Below are positions 1-8,200 of a stretch of 50,672 nucleotides of DNA, one piece after another (positions within the stretch are counted from its first letter, which is position 1; each line of letters starts with the position of its first letter). The translations under genes and the position numbers were made by a program. This stretch comes from an uncultured Porphyromonadaceae bacterium. Its GTDB lineage: Bacteria; Bacteroidota; Bacteroidia; Bacteroidales; Muribaculaceae. The stretch is from positions 1 through 50,672 of the forward strand of contig CABUIO010000016.1 of assembly GCA_902491625.1 (NCBI GenBank), written 5' to 3'. The notes below the pieces were generated by a model. That model had not been told where the DNA came from. It ran no database searches and worked only from the letters and a program-made list of their open reading frames with translations.

Positions 1-108
1 TTAGCCATTTACATTTTTTAACACAAATCATGCACCGGAAAAATCCGCTGACCCGTCAAGTGCCCGACCATCCTTAGCCAAGGATCAAGTCTATATCATC
101 GGGGTTAT
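1..108. other. left chromosomal flank of the prophage
   Basis: This short stretch precedes the first TG of the prophage left end. No reading frame of useful length, promoter or hairpin was found in it. It is too short to tell which host locus was hit. Confidence 0.5.
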
Positions 109-244
109 TGAATAAAAAAGAACCTATTATGGGCGGAAAAACGAAACGTGCAGGATGGGATTGAGGGTCGGGTGATGGATTATATTGAGATTCAGTGAGT
201 TGGAGGAGTTTGAGAGCGCGGGCGGTGAAAAAACGAAGCGTGCA
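109..244 (+). promoter_or_regulatory. prophage left end with two transposase-site candidates (L1, L2)
   Basis: AAAAACGAAACGTGCA lies at 137-152 and a one-mismatch copy AAAAACGAAGCGTGCA at 229-244. The outer copy extends to CGGAAAAACGAAACGTGCA, identical over 19 bases to the inverted copy at the right end. The wide spacing on the left (92 bp) against tight spacing on the right (22 bp) resembles the asymmetry of Mu attL and attR. That the MuA homologue binds these sites is an inference. Confidence 0.8.
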
Positions 245-950
245 ATTACTTGAATTTGCTTGAATTTGACTTTAATTTTCGGGGTCTTCCGTTTAAGTGG
301 TGTTTAACGTAGCTTTAATTCTGCTTTTAATCAGCTTTAATTTCGGGCGCCATTGCGGCGCTTCCAAGAGGCTGCATGGTCGTTTTACGGCGGCTGTGCG
401 GCCTCTTTCATTGTGTGGCTGCACCCAACGCTCAGGACGGCGCTGAGGGCGCGAAATTCAAGCGTTTACGGCGTTTGTGTGAGGTGTCTCCGGAGGGGTG
501 GCGCGGGCTGACGGTGAAGTGTGCACTGTGTTCATGCGCACGAATGATCCGCGACCGGACAATGTACTCAGGAGTGCTTTAAAATTCAGTTTAAAAATCA
601 GCCTTGGAATGGGGTAAAAAAGGGCATTTAGTCTCTCTTGGTTTAACTCCAGAATTGGACAAAAAATTACAATGGGTTCCCTAATGGATTCCCTAATGGG
701 TTCCCACTACGGTACCAAAAAAAAGGGGATAAACACCCCTATAAGGACAAAAAACGCTCAAAAATCGGGCGATTTTCGATGATAGCCCCCCCTTTAGTAC
801 CAAAAAAATCGGGGTTTCGGACAGCTCGATTGAATGGTTAAGTAATTGACAGTAAGCTTATAGCAATGGTTTTTAGCTTAAAAACAGAAGAAAATATGAA
901 AAATACTGCAAATCGGAGGTATTCAGAGGGTAGCCGGGAGGTACATGTGA
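245..950. other. left-end non-coding region with repeats and hairpins
   Basis: About 700 bp with no convincing gene; a 68-codon frame at 376-582 has no family resemblance. The region holds CTTGAATTTG in tandem near 249-268, several GCTTTAATT-like runs near 313-345, and a hairpin of 11 pairs (366-376 with 397-407, one G-U). It also holds three 12-bp iterons at 672-707, a short AGGGG/CCCCT hairpin near 724-741 and two copies of GTACCAAAAAAA. It probably combines enhancer-type protein sites with the 3' side of the repressor transcript. Confidence 0.5.
672..707 (+). repeat. three tandem 12-bp iterons ATGG[GA]TTCCC
   Basis: ATGGGTTCCCTA, ATGGATTCCCTA and ATGGGTTCCCAC follow each other without gaps. 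The unit resembles the reverse complement of the GGAACCAT repeats at 8139-8200 and 8737-8753, so the same protein might bind both. This is inference from sequence similarity only. Confidence 0.7.
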
Positions 951-953
951 GGA

Positions 954-1673
954 CTATTCGATATGTATGATCCCGACAATACGGGCAATTCCGGTTATCT
1001 CGTCCATGGGGATATTGAACGGCTCATACAGATCATTGTCCGAAACTGCAAGGAGACAGTTTTTCTCGTCGCTTTTACGCAGACGCTTTATGATAAGCCC
1101 CTGTTCGCTTGTCGCAATGAGGTGAGGCTTGTTCCATTGAATGAATCGGGAGTTGCTGATTATGGAGCAAGCTATGACATCGCCGGGACATATGCGGGGC
1201 ACCATGGAATCACCATAAGCCTCGATCATAAAGTCCACATCGAGGTAACGGAATTTTGGAATGACGTAATAGGCAAGGACATCAGACTCTTTGATCTTGA
1301 AATGCTCGGCAGACAGGCCTCCGATCGCGCGTTCCGCCACAAGCGGGATAGCCCCCCTCTCTCCTTTTGAGACTGAATGAAGGATGATGTCTGTAACAGT
1401 CTTTTTGTCGTCGGTTTTATGAACGGCCGGAGACTCCAGCACCATGTTAGTGGTTCGCTCGCTGCCTTTAAGCATCTCCCCACGCCCTGTAAAAAGCCAA
1501 GTTAAGGACAAGTCTGGGCAGAATGTGAGAATATTTTCTAATTTATCACTCCCAATAGCTGTATGGTTTTTAATAGGCTTCGACAAGGACCCATTGGACA
1601 TGCCCAACATCTTTTCTACGTAGGCGACTGTCATACCTTTTTGCTCTATATATTGTTTCAGTCTGTTCAGCAT
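954..1673 (-). CDS. prophage repressor, HTH plus S24 peptidase domain
   Basis: A 239-residue protein with an N-terminal helix-turn-helix (about residues 10-60, containing TVAYVEKMLGMSNGSLSK) and a C-terminal LexA/CI-type S24 domain (about 135-235). The catalytic Ser is S156 in YGDSMVPR, followed by the typical PGDV turn, and the partner Lys is K196 in LIIKRLR, so self-cleavage appears possible. It is transcribed away from the early operon, the usual place of a Mu c or lambda cI repressor, and three operator-like palindromes lie directly upstream. By family knowledge it should hold the lytic operon silent and be inactivated by RecA-stimulated autocleavage. Mu's own repressor lacks S24, so this is a lambda-type repressor on a Mu-type phage. 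Confidence 0.92.
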   Translation of the reverse strand: MLNRLKQYIEQKGMTVAYVEKMLGMSNGSLSKPIKNHTAIGSDKLENILTFCPDLSLTWLFTGRGEMLKGSERTTNMVLESPAVHKTDDKKTVTDIILHSVSKGERGAIPLVAERAIGGLSAEHFKIKESDVLAYYVIPKFRYLDVDFMIEAYGDSMVPRICPGDVIACSIISNSRFIQWNKPHLIATSEQGLIIKRLRKSDEKNCLLAVSDNDLYEPFNIPMDEITGIARIVGIIHIE

Positions 1674-1677
1674 TCCT

Positions 1678-1740
1678 GAGAAAATTTAATGTTAACGAGA
1701 AAAAAATCTCACGAATATTTTTGTGTGAGAAAATTTTCTC
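1678..1740. promoter_or_regulatory. three repressor operator candidates
   Basis: The perfect palindrome GAGAAAATTTTCTC lies at 1727-1740, the near-palindrome GAGAAAAAAATCTC at 1697-1710 and a half-conserved copy starting GAGAAAATTT at 1678-1691. They fill the gap between the repressor start and the early promoter. The 1727-1740 site sits inside the spacer of the early promoter, so occupancy should block it, while the 1678 site covers the repressor's own start region. Confidence 0.8.
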
Positions 1741-1749
1741 CTATCTTTG
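1720..1749 (+). promoter_or_regulatory. early lytic promoter (Bacteroidota type)
   Basis: TTTG at 1720-1723 and TATCTTTG at 1742-1749 are separated by 18 bp, close to the Bacteroidota consensus TTTG-N19-TAnnTTTG. It points into the early operon starting at 1853. An operator palindrome occupies its spacer. Confidence 0.75.
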
Positions 1750-1852
1750 CAGCGTGTTCCTGAGGTTACAGCGGCCAAAGATACGAAAAAAGGCGGATGT
1801 GAGCAAGGAGGATCACAGAGATAAATGAAACAGAAACAACAGTAAAAGGAGA

Positions 1853-2062
1853 ATGAAAGCAACAAAACTGACAGTCGCCTTCCGGGAGTGGGACAAGCTT
1901 CCGGACTTCATGGAGGCGGTAAACGACCAGGAAGAGATGCTGGTCTACGAGCTGGACGGTACGACGGCGCTGCTCGTCGCGGAGAGCGAAAGTGATCTGT
2001 CATGGATCGAGGCACAGGCCGAGAAGTGGTTTAACGAGTATTACACAACACCTGTAAAGTAG
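1853..2062 (+). CDS. small acidic protein, first early gene
   Basis: A 69-residue acidic protein whose family I do not recognise. It has the look of a small folded domain (beta-rich start KLTVAFREW, then an acidic helix ending WFNEYY). It begins about 100 bp after the early promoter, behind an AAAAGGAG-like ribosome site, and is followed one base later by the next gene. In Mu this place is taken by ner and small early genes, but no helix-turn-helix is visible here, so a Ner role cannot be claimed. Confidence 0.7.
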   Translation: MKATKLTVAFREWDKLPDFMEAVNDQEEMLVYELDGTTALLVAESESDLSWIEAQAEKWFNEYYTTPVK

Positions 2063-2063
2063 A

Positions 2064-2456
2064 ATGGTTATGAGAACAACAAGCAGTTACATCAAAGTGA
2101 GCGAGGACGCCAAGGAGAAGCTGGCTCGGGCGTTCAAAGTTGAGGAGAAGACGGTATATCTGGCGCTGACCTACCGGAGGAATTCGGAGACGGCGCGCAA
2201 GATCCGCCATACGGCGGTGCGAGAATACGGAGGTGTGGCGATGTGCCATTGTCCGGAGTGCGAGACGCTGCATGAGGTCCTGAAGGACGGTCGCCATCTG
2301 TTGGTGCAGAACTTCGACAACGGCATCAGGCTTGAGCTCGACAAGGAGACCGGAGCGACGGAGGTATATGACCGCAAGGGTGCGGTCGTGCGGCGCTGCC
2401 GGATAGAGAGGATCCCGGAATTAACGGAGATACAGTTGTACGCAGAAAGTCTTTGA
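2064..2456 (+). CDS. early protein with possible helix-turn-helix
   Basis: A 130-residue protein. Residues about 10-45 (SEDAKEKLARAFKVEEKTVY and onward) have the spacing of a helix-turn-helix, and the rest is a beta-rich domain with a CHCPEC pair of cysteines around residue 61-66 that might bind metal. A second ATG two codons on (2070) is an equally possible start. It is tightly packed in the early operon, one base after the previous stop and three before the next start. A transcription-regulating role in the Ner position is plausible but unproven. Confidence 0.72.
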   Translation: MVMRTTSSYIKVSEDAKEKLARAFKVEEKTVYLALTYRRNSETARKIRHTAVREYGGVAMCHCPECETLHEVLKDGRHLLVQNFDNGIRLELDKETGATEVYDRKGAVVRRCRIERIPELTEIQLYAESL

Positions 2457-2459
2457 GAT

Positions 2460-2846
2460 ATGGCTAAGTATTACAATCCTCCAAAGGCCATAGTGACTTT
2501 GAAAGAGTGTTCGTCTCAGCTATACCCCGCTGGCAGACGCAGAATGGCGTTATTCTATTTTCAACATATTTTCCAAACACGGAAGCAATCAGACGGGCGA
2601 ACATATATCGAGGCATTGGAGGCTTCTCTCCGGAACGGAAAAAGAGATCTTCAATCCACACTTCTTTACCAGCTCGTATGTCTTTACCAACAGATTCAGC
2701 GAGAATGCACGGTACGTCGGGAGCGTAAAACTCGCAGCCTTGAAGATGTGCTATGTTGTCTAAAGTCGTTCGGACTAACTCCCGATACTGAAACAGTGAA
2801 TGTCGTCCGCGATAAATTACGCAAAAAGCAATCTCCCACGGCTTGA
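2460..2846 (+). CDS. hypothetical early protein
   Basis: A 128-residue basic, mostly helical protein of unknown family (…LYQLVCLYQQIQRECTVRR…). It starts three bases after the previous stop, which supports the plus strand over the equally long opposite-strand frame at 2464-2865. Its codon use is less GC-rich than its neighbours, so it may be a recent addition. No function is proposed. Confidence 0.6.
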   Translation: MAKYYNPPKAIVTLKECSSQLYPAGRRRMALFYFQHIFQTRKQSDGRTYIEALEASLRNGKRDLQSTLLYQLVCLYQQIQRECTVRRERKTRSLEDVLCCLKSFGLTPDTETVNVVRDKLRKKQSPTA

Positions 2847-2905
2847 TAACAGCAGTTTTTTTCATGCGATTAAAGAATTAAACGGCTATAAAATTACAAA
2901 AAATC

Positions 2906-4913
2906 ATGGAGTATTACGATAACACGCTCTGCGTAAGTCATTCGGAACTGACCGACGGCATTATGACCGATAGAGCTATTATGCATGCCTGCGAAAGAGA
3001 TAAAACCCTTCGTGTGAGACGCGGTTGCAAAGGGAGGCAAGCGCTCTATGACGTTGAAAAACTGTCTCCGGAGTACCGCAGGAAGGCCAAGGCGCATTGT
3101 ATGGCGCCGGACACACAGGCACGCGCCCGGGCATTTATCGACACCATAGTTACAGACCTGGCAGCAGCCGCATACTTTGAAGGGGTCATCATCGAGGGAT
3201 GCCGTGGTCTGAGCCACGAGAAAAGGAAGCTATACACCAATTCGGCCTCGATACTGAACGCCATACAGGCACATCTCAGCGCAGCGGCGGCGGAGCAGAG
3301 AAAGGTCGGGAAAAGCCGGAGGGTAAAGATGTGTGATTACTGGCAAAGGATGTCAGAATACCTTCCGCGGATTGCTGATGTTTACCCGCACGATCTGCCG
3401 GAGAGTTCCCGGGTATTGCAACGCAAATATCAGAATTACGTAAAAGGGGGGCATCCCAACTACGATGTATTGATCAGCGGGAAGTTCCGCAACAAGAACG
3501 CAGTCAAGGTAGCGACACCTGAACAGGCCGCATGGATCGTGAAACTTCTCAGCGCACATACGAATCTTGATTGTCAGGAGGTGGCGGACTACTACAATGA
3601 TGCGGCAAAGGAAAAAGGATGGCAGCCGATTGACCGCCGGACTGTATGGAACTGGGCTCAGCGTTACGGCTGGGCAGTCGATGCCGGCAAGCATGGCGCG
3701 AAGGAATACTTGAACCGCTATGCCATGCAGGTAAAGCGGTTCGCCCCTACGGCTCCGATGCTGTACTGGACGCTCGACGGCTGGACTGTGGAGCTGTATT
3801 ACAAGAAGCGCACCGAGGGAAAGCGCGGAGGACGCACGGAATATTATAAGCGTATGACCGTGGTGGTCGTCCTCGACCCGACCAATAAATATCCCATAGG
3901 CTACGCCACCGGTCCTCAGGAGTGTCCGGGGCTGATCAAGGAGGCGCTTCGCAACGCCGTGAACCATACGGCGGAACTTTTCGGTCAGCGTTTGCGGCCG
4001 GTGCAGATACAGAGCGACAATTACCAGATCAAAAAGATGTTGCCGATCTATGGGATGGCAGAGTATGTTACCCCGGCAAAAGTCGGCAATGCCAAGTCCA
4101 AGGTTATAGAGCCGTATTTCAGGCATATCAACCACAAGTATGCAAAAAAAATGCTACGGCAACTGGAGCGGCTACGGCATCACCTCACGCAAGGAGAGCC
4201 AGCCAAACCTTGAATGGCTCAACGCCCACAAGAGCAGGATACCCGAAGAGCGGGAGGTGCGCAGACAGATAGATTGGATCATCGAGTCTGAGCGTGCCCT
4301 GAAAAGGGATGAATATGTTGCGGGCTACAGGAAAATCCCGGCGGAGTATCTGCTGCCAATGTCGACGGAGAGCTATCTGCTGAACTTCGGACAGGAGACC
4401 GGATACAAAAACGCCCTGGAGGGGAGCGGCCTGAACGTAAGGCTACTTGGCGAGCGGCACACTTACGACAGCTTTGATCTTGAGTTCAGGAAGCACGCAC
4501 ACCTGAGATGGAACATCAAGTTTGATCCCGACGACATGAGCGAGGTACTTGCCGTGAGTGACGAAGGAGATCTCCGGTTCATGCTTGAGGAAAAGTATGT
4601 GCAGCCGATGGCGCTTGCCGATCGACGCCCGGGCGACGCAGAGGAGCTTCAGCGCGTCCGGGACTTCAACAACGACCTCAAGCGGATGGTGATAGAGCAT
4701 GATGCGAGAGTCACCGAGATCGTCAGGGAAAGTCTTCTGCAGCATCCGGATCTTAACAATCCGTACATTACCGGAGTGCTGACAGACGGCAGAGGACAGA
4801 ACAAGGACCGCAAGAGTCAGTACCGTCTGGAATATACCGACATTGACGAGGAGGCCGCCATAGAGGAGAGTGCGGGAGCCGGAGACAAGAGATCGACGAG
4901 AGATCTATACTGA
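2906..4913 (+). CDS. Mu-type DDE transposase (MuA homologue), interrupted by a frameshift at an A8 tract
   Basis: Two overlapping frames (2906-4213 and 4140-4913) together give about 669 residues, close to the 663 of MuA. The first holds N-terminal DNA-binding segments and the catalytic core: Asp291 in TLDGW, Asp371 in QSDNY and Glu402 in KVIEPYF. The second continues with NWSGYGIT and the Mu-type C-terminal beta-barrel and B-interaction region. The switch lies on eight A residues (4144-4151). Seven would join the frames as YAKKCYGNWSG, so the break falls about a dozen residues after the catalytic Glu. It may be a sequencing or assembly slip, a true mutation, or polymerase slippage on A8. Role: strand transfer during integration and replicative transposition, with MuB downstream. 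Confidence 0.93.
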
Positions 4914-4932
4914 AAAATAAAAAGACACAGAC

Positions 4933-5790
4933 ATGAAACAGACAGAAAAAGAAGCCATAGCCGCCAAACTTCGGGTGTATGTGGATAGCAAGGAGAGCCA
5001 GAACGCGGCAGCCAAGACCCTCAGAGGCGTTAGTGCCGCGACTGTCAGCCAGATTCTTAACGGCAAGTGGGAGCTGATCGCCGACGATATGTGGCGTACG
5101 GTAGCCCATCAGACAGGCTACGACCCTCGCCGCTGGGCAGTGGTCGAGACCGAGGGCTATGTCCGGATGACGCAGGTGCTGGCCGACGCGCAGCGGCATT
5201 CTCTCGTGATGGCCGTCGTCGGCGACGCGGGGTGCGGCAAGAGCCAGGCGATAAAGACCTACGCCGAACAGAACCGAGGTGTGATAGCGCTCAGCTGTTC
5301 GGAATACTGGAACCGCAAGGAGTTTCTCGGCGAGCTTCTGCAGAGTCTCGGCGTTGAGCCGGGGGGCACGACGGTAGCCGAGATGGTGCGTGAAGTGATA
5401 AAGCAACTAAAACGTCGTGAGGGAGTTCTGATAGTGATGGACGAGGCCGACAAGCTGAGCGACCAGGTGCTCCACTTTTTCATAACCATCTACAACAAAT
5501 TAGAGGACACGGTGGGAATAGTGCTCTGCGCTACCCAATACCTAAAAAAGCGTATCGAGCGCGGCGCGAACAACAACCGCAAGGGCTACAAGGAGATTTA
5601 CTCGCGCATAGGCCGCAAGTTCATCCCGATGCCTATTGTGAACCGGGGCGACATCAAGGCCGTATGTGCGGCCAACGGCCTCGGAGACCGCCGGGAGATG
5701 GAAAGGATTATCGAAGACTCGGACAACGATCTGCGGCGCGTGAAACGTCTTGTGTGCGCCCTCAAACTTAAAGCCGGAGAAAACGATTAA
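4933..5790 (+). CDS. MuB-type AAA+ ATPase, target-DNA activator
   Basis: A 285-residue protein with an N-terminal helix-turn-helix (about 1-55, with SAATVSQILNGKW) like the MuB N-domain, then an AAA+ core. Walker A is GDAGCGKS at 97-104 and Walker B VLIVMDEAD ends at 173. It follows the transposase by 19 bases, the A-B order of Mu. By family knowledge it forms ATP-dependent filaments on DNA, captures target sites, stimulates the transposase and gives target immunity. Length is near the 312 of MuB. Confidence 0.93.
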   Translation: MKQTEKEAIAAKLRVYVDSKESQNAAAKTLRGVSAATVSQILNGKWELIADDMWRTVAHQTGYDPRRWAVVETEGYVRMTQVLADAQRHSLVMAVVGDAGCGKSQAIKTYAEQNRGVIALSCSEYWNRKEFLGELLQSLGVEPGGTTVAEMVREVIKQLKRREGVLIVMDEADKLSDQVLHFFITIYNKLEDTVGIVLCATQYLKKRIERGANNNRKGYKEIYSRIGRKFIPMPIVNRGDIKAVCAANGLGDRREMERIIEDSDNDLRRVKRLVCALKLKAGEND

Positions 5791-5812
5791 GTCCTGATTA
5801 AGCAGCGATATA

Positions 5813-6460
5813 ATGGCACGGGCATTAAGCAACAAGAATATGTGTGACGCGAAGTTCACGGTCGCGGACTTCGAGGGGAGCTGGCTTGCAACGATAGGCA
5901 AACCGGAGCTCCGTGGTGCATGGATCATCTTCGGAGAGAGCGGGAGCGGCAAGACGCACTTCGCGCTCCAGTTGCTCGCCTATCTGTCGAGGTTTGTAGA
6001 CCGTGTAGCATACGACACCATCGAGCAGGGTTACTCGCTGAGTTTTCAGAACTCATGGAATGATGCCAACATGGGTGATCTCGGCAGTAAGGTCATCATT
6101 CTGGACAAGGAGCAGATTCCGGCTCTGCGGGAGAGGCTTCGCAAGCGAAAAAGTCCTCAGGTGGTGGTGTTGGACTCCATCACAGCGTTGGTAGGTTTCA
6201 CTCGCGCCACGTTTGCCTCGCTGATGGACGAGTTCCCCAACAAGTTATTCATCTTCATCGCACACGAGGAGGGGGGCAAGCCCTATCCGGCGGTTGCGCG
6301 CCACGTGCGGAAGCTATCGGAGGTGAAACTTCGCGTGGAGGGTTTCAAGGCATTCCCCACGACCCGCTTTGCGACTGCCGAAGGTGGTGGCTCGGAATTC
6401 GTGATATGGCCGGAGGGCGCGGCCAGATATTACGCCCAAATCATTGACAAAGAAAAATAA
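5813..6460 (+). CDS. second P-loop NTPase of the transposition operon (RecA-like fold)
   Basis: A 215-residue protein with Walker A GESGSGKT at residues 41-48 and a Walker B-like VVVLDS around 122-127, followed by a Ser/His-containing segment (FIFIAHEEGG) typical of RecA/DnaB/KaiC-type cores. No DNA-binding domain is visible. It lies 22 bases after the MuB homologue and before GemA. Mu itself has no counterpart, so it may help replication or recombination, for example as a loader. The function is inference; the ATPase call is firm. Confidence 0.88.
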   Translation: MARALSNKNMCDAKFTVADFEGSWLATIGKPELRGAWIIFGESGSGKTHFALQLLAYLSRFVDRVAYDTIEQGYSLSFQNSWNDANMGDLGSKVIILDKEQIPALRERLRKRKSPQVVVLDSITALVGFTRATFASLMDEFPNKLFIFIAHEEGGKPYPAVARHVRKLSEVKLRVEGFKAFPTTRFATAEGGGSEFVIWPEGAARYYAQIIDKEK

Positions 6461-6468
6461 GATATAAT

Positions 6469-6939
6469 ATGGCAACAATCACACAACAGAATCAAAAGTG
6501 GCTTTTGAGGAAGTTTCACACTTTATGTCTACGGCTAAACATGTCCTCGGACATGAAGCTTGCGCTGCTGGCCGGCTACGGCGTGGAGAGCAGCAAAGAT
6601 CTCACGAATGAGGAGCTGACGGCAATCTGTGACCATCTCAACGGGATACTGAACCCGGAAGACGCCAAGCTTGACAAAATGCGCAAGCGCGTGATCGCGG
6701 CAATCGGTGGCTGGCTGCGGGAAACCGGACAGAAGCAGAACATATCGATCATCAAGGGGATAGCCATGCGCGCCAGCGGCTACGCTGATTTTAACAAGAT
6801 ACCGAGGGAGCGGCTGCGCAACCTCATAGCGACATTTAACAACAAAGTCAAGGACGCCCGGGCGGTCTGCGAGCTGACGGAAAGTCTGATGGAGCAGCGC
6901 AGGCTGTCGGGAGGCAAGATTGATCCAACACTGAACTGA
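6469..6939 (+). CDS. GemA / gp16-family early regulator
   Basis: A 156-residue protein resembling the Mu GemA family. It starts with a helical segment (RKFHTLCLRLNMSSDMKLALLAGYGVESSK) where GemA proteins have their KIHIAKKQLG…YR repeat, followed by a conserved TNEEL..ICDHLN unit and a second half about chromosome-partition-like helices. Position after the transposition ATPases and before DUF3164 is that of Mu-type genomes. In Mu, GemA modulates host gene expression and DNA supercoiling; a similar role is assumed, not shown. Confidence 0.72.
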   Translation: MATITQQNQKWLLRKFHTLCLRLNMSSDMKLALLAGYGVESSKDLTNEELTAICDHLNGILNPEDAKLDKMRKRVIAAIGGWLRETGQKQNISIIKGIAMRASGYADFNKIPRERLRNLIATFNNKVKDARAVCELTESLMEQRRLSGGKIDPTLN

Positions 6940-7013
6940 GCGGCCGGGGAGATCCGGTCCGGGAAAGAGAGATTTAAGCACTATTTAATAACAGTTTAAA
7001 AACAGATTAAAAC

Positions 7014-7721
7014 ATGATTGAACAAGTGACAATGTCAGCCGCCGAGCGCGCCGAATGGGAAGCGTTCAAGGCTGAAAAAGCGAAAAAGGAAGCTGCCGAG
7101 CAACGCCGGCAGCAGCGCGAGGCCTACGCGCAGATGGTAGACGAGGAGCTTCTGGAGGCGATCCCCTACCTTACGACCCTGAGCGGGGAGATAAAGGCTG
7201 TGAAGGAAACCATCTTCGGGAACTTCAAGGCGATCATCGACATGAAGGCGGAACTGTTCGGCACTAAGCCGGGAGGCCAGTACAGCCACACGTTCACGAA
7301 CAGCGACAGCACGATGCGTCTGACGTTGGGTGTGAACACGATCGACGGCTACCGGGACACTGTTGAGGACGGCATCGCCATGGTGCGCGCCTATATAGAG
7401 AGTCTTGCGACGGACGAGAAGAGCAAGGCACTTGTGTCGGCTGTGCTGCGTCTGCTGAGCCGTGACGGTCAGGGGAACCTTAAGGCGAGCCGCGTGCTCC
7501 AGCTGCGGAAGATGGCGGAGGAGAGCGGCGACGATCGGTTTCTGGAGGGAGTCAAGATCATCGAGGAGAGTTACCAGCCGAGCGAGACGCGTCGCTACAT
7601 CAGGGCTCAGTACAGGCATTCGGAGACGGGCGCGTGGATCAATGTTCCTCTGGGTATAACGGATGTGGACATTCCCGAAGGGCCGGCGGAGGGGCAAAAA
7701 GAGGATTGCGCCGCAGGATGA
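7014..7721 (+). CDS. DUF3164 family protein
   Basis: A 235-residue protein. Its first 45 residues form a charged coiled coil, followed by the DUF3164 pattern FGNFKAIIDMKAELFGTKPGG, a beta-rich stretch on TMRLTLGVNTIDGYRDTVEDG and a C-terminal part with SETRRYIRAQYR. DUF3164 proteins are typical of the early region of Mu-like phages and have no settled function. Start 7014 is preceded by an A/T-rich leader with GTTTAAAAAC runs, a pattern seen before several genes in this phage. Confidence 0.85.
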   Translation: MIEQVTMSAAERAEWEAFKAEKAKKEAAEQRRQQREAYAQMVDEELLEAIPYLTTLSGEIKAVKETIFGNFKAIIDMKAELFGTKPGGQYSHTFTNSDSTMRLTLGVNTIDGYRDTVEDGIAMVRAYIESLATDEKSKALVSAVLRLLSRDGQGNLKASRVLQLRKMAEESGDDRFLEGVKIIEESYQPSETRRYIRAQYRHSETGAWINVPLGITDVDIPEGPAEGQKEDCAAG

Positions 7722-7789
7722 GGGGGCTGTCGGCGCAATCCATTAGTAAAGTAAAAGGATGGGTTGCAAAGATAGCGACAAAATCCTGA

Positions 7790-8014
7790 ATGAGCAAGAA
7801 AAAACGGCATAAAAGTACAATAATCAGGGCGGCCAAGGTCAGGGCGCTCACGGAAGCGCATTATGAGTGCGGAAATCAGTCCCGCTGCTACAAGGCTGTC
7901 TGGCGACGGTGGATCTATCCGGAGTTCGGGTTGAGTTACAGGACCTACCTGAACTTGCTGGGGATAGCACCGGAGGGCGAAGCGATGCCGGTGATACCGG
8001 GAATTATGGATTGA
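7790..8014 (+). CDS. small basic early protein
   Basis: A 74-residue, strongly basic N-terminus (MSKKKRHKS) followed by a helix-rich stretch with two cysteines and a tryptophan pair (ECGNQSRCYKAVWRRW) and a SYRTYLNLLG turn. The second half looks like a helix-turn-helix recognition helix, so DNA binding is possible, but I do not recognise the family. It is the last gene of the early operon, directly before a strong terminator. Confidence 0.72.
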   Translation: MSKKKRHKSTIIRAAKVRALTEAHYECGNQSRCYKAVWRRWIYPEFGLSYRTYLNLLGIAPEGEAMPVIPGIMD

Positions 8015-8017
8015 GGG

Positions 8018-8056
8018 ACACCCCCGACGGAGTAGGAGCCGCCGGGGGTGTTTTTT
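8018..8056 (+). terminator. intrinsic terminator of the early operon
   Basis: ACACCCCCGACGG (8018-8030) pairs with CCGCCGGGGGTGT (8039-8051), one mismatch, 8-base loop, and is followed by a run of T. It separates the plus-strand early operon from the minus-strand late block that converges on it. Confidence 0.93.
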
Positions 8057-8099
8057 CGGTGTGAATGGCGGAAGTTTATTTCGCACCATCAATAACTAT

Positions 8100-8200
8100 C
8101 TTTATAGGGCCGATGGGGCAAATGGGGATTATATTTTCGAACCATGGGGAACCATTATTTGACGAACCATGAGAAACCATCAGGAACCATGTGGAACCAT
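8100..8200. repeat. phased GAACCAT heptamers, copy A of an intergenic repeat
   Basis: GAACCAT occurs at 8139, 8149, 8164, (AAACCAT) 8174, 8184 and 8194, mostly in steps of exactly 10 bp, one helical turn. The first 60 bp (TATAGGGC, GATGGGGC, TATTTTCGAACCATGGGG) are nearly the same as those at 8700-8755. The right part overlaps the end of the minus-strand gene. Helical phasing suggests a multimeric protein-binding site. Confidence 0.75.

Noticed and set aside
376..582. 68-codon frame in the left end
   Set aside because: No ribosome site, no family resemblance and a biased Cys/Arg composition; it falls on the GC-rich hairpin segment.
2464..2865. 133-residue minus-strand frame opposite the third early gene
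   Set aside because: It would lie against the early operon; the plus-strand frame is tightly spaced with its neighbours and more likely.
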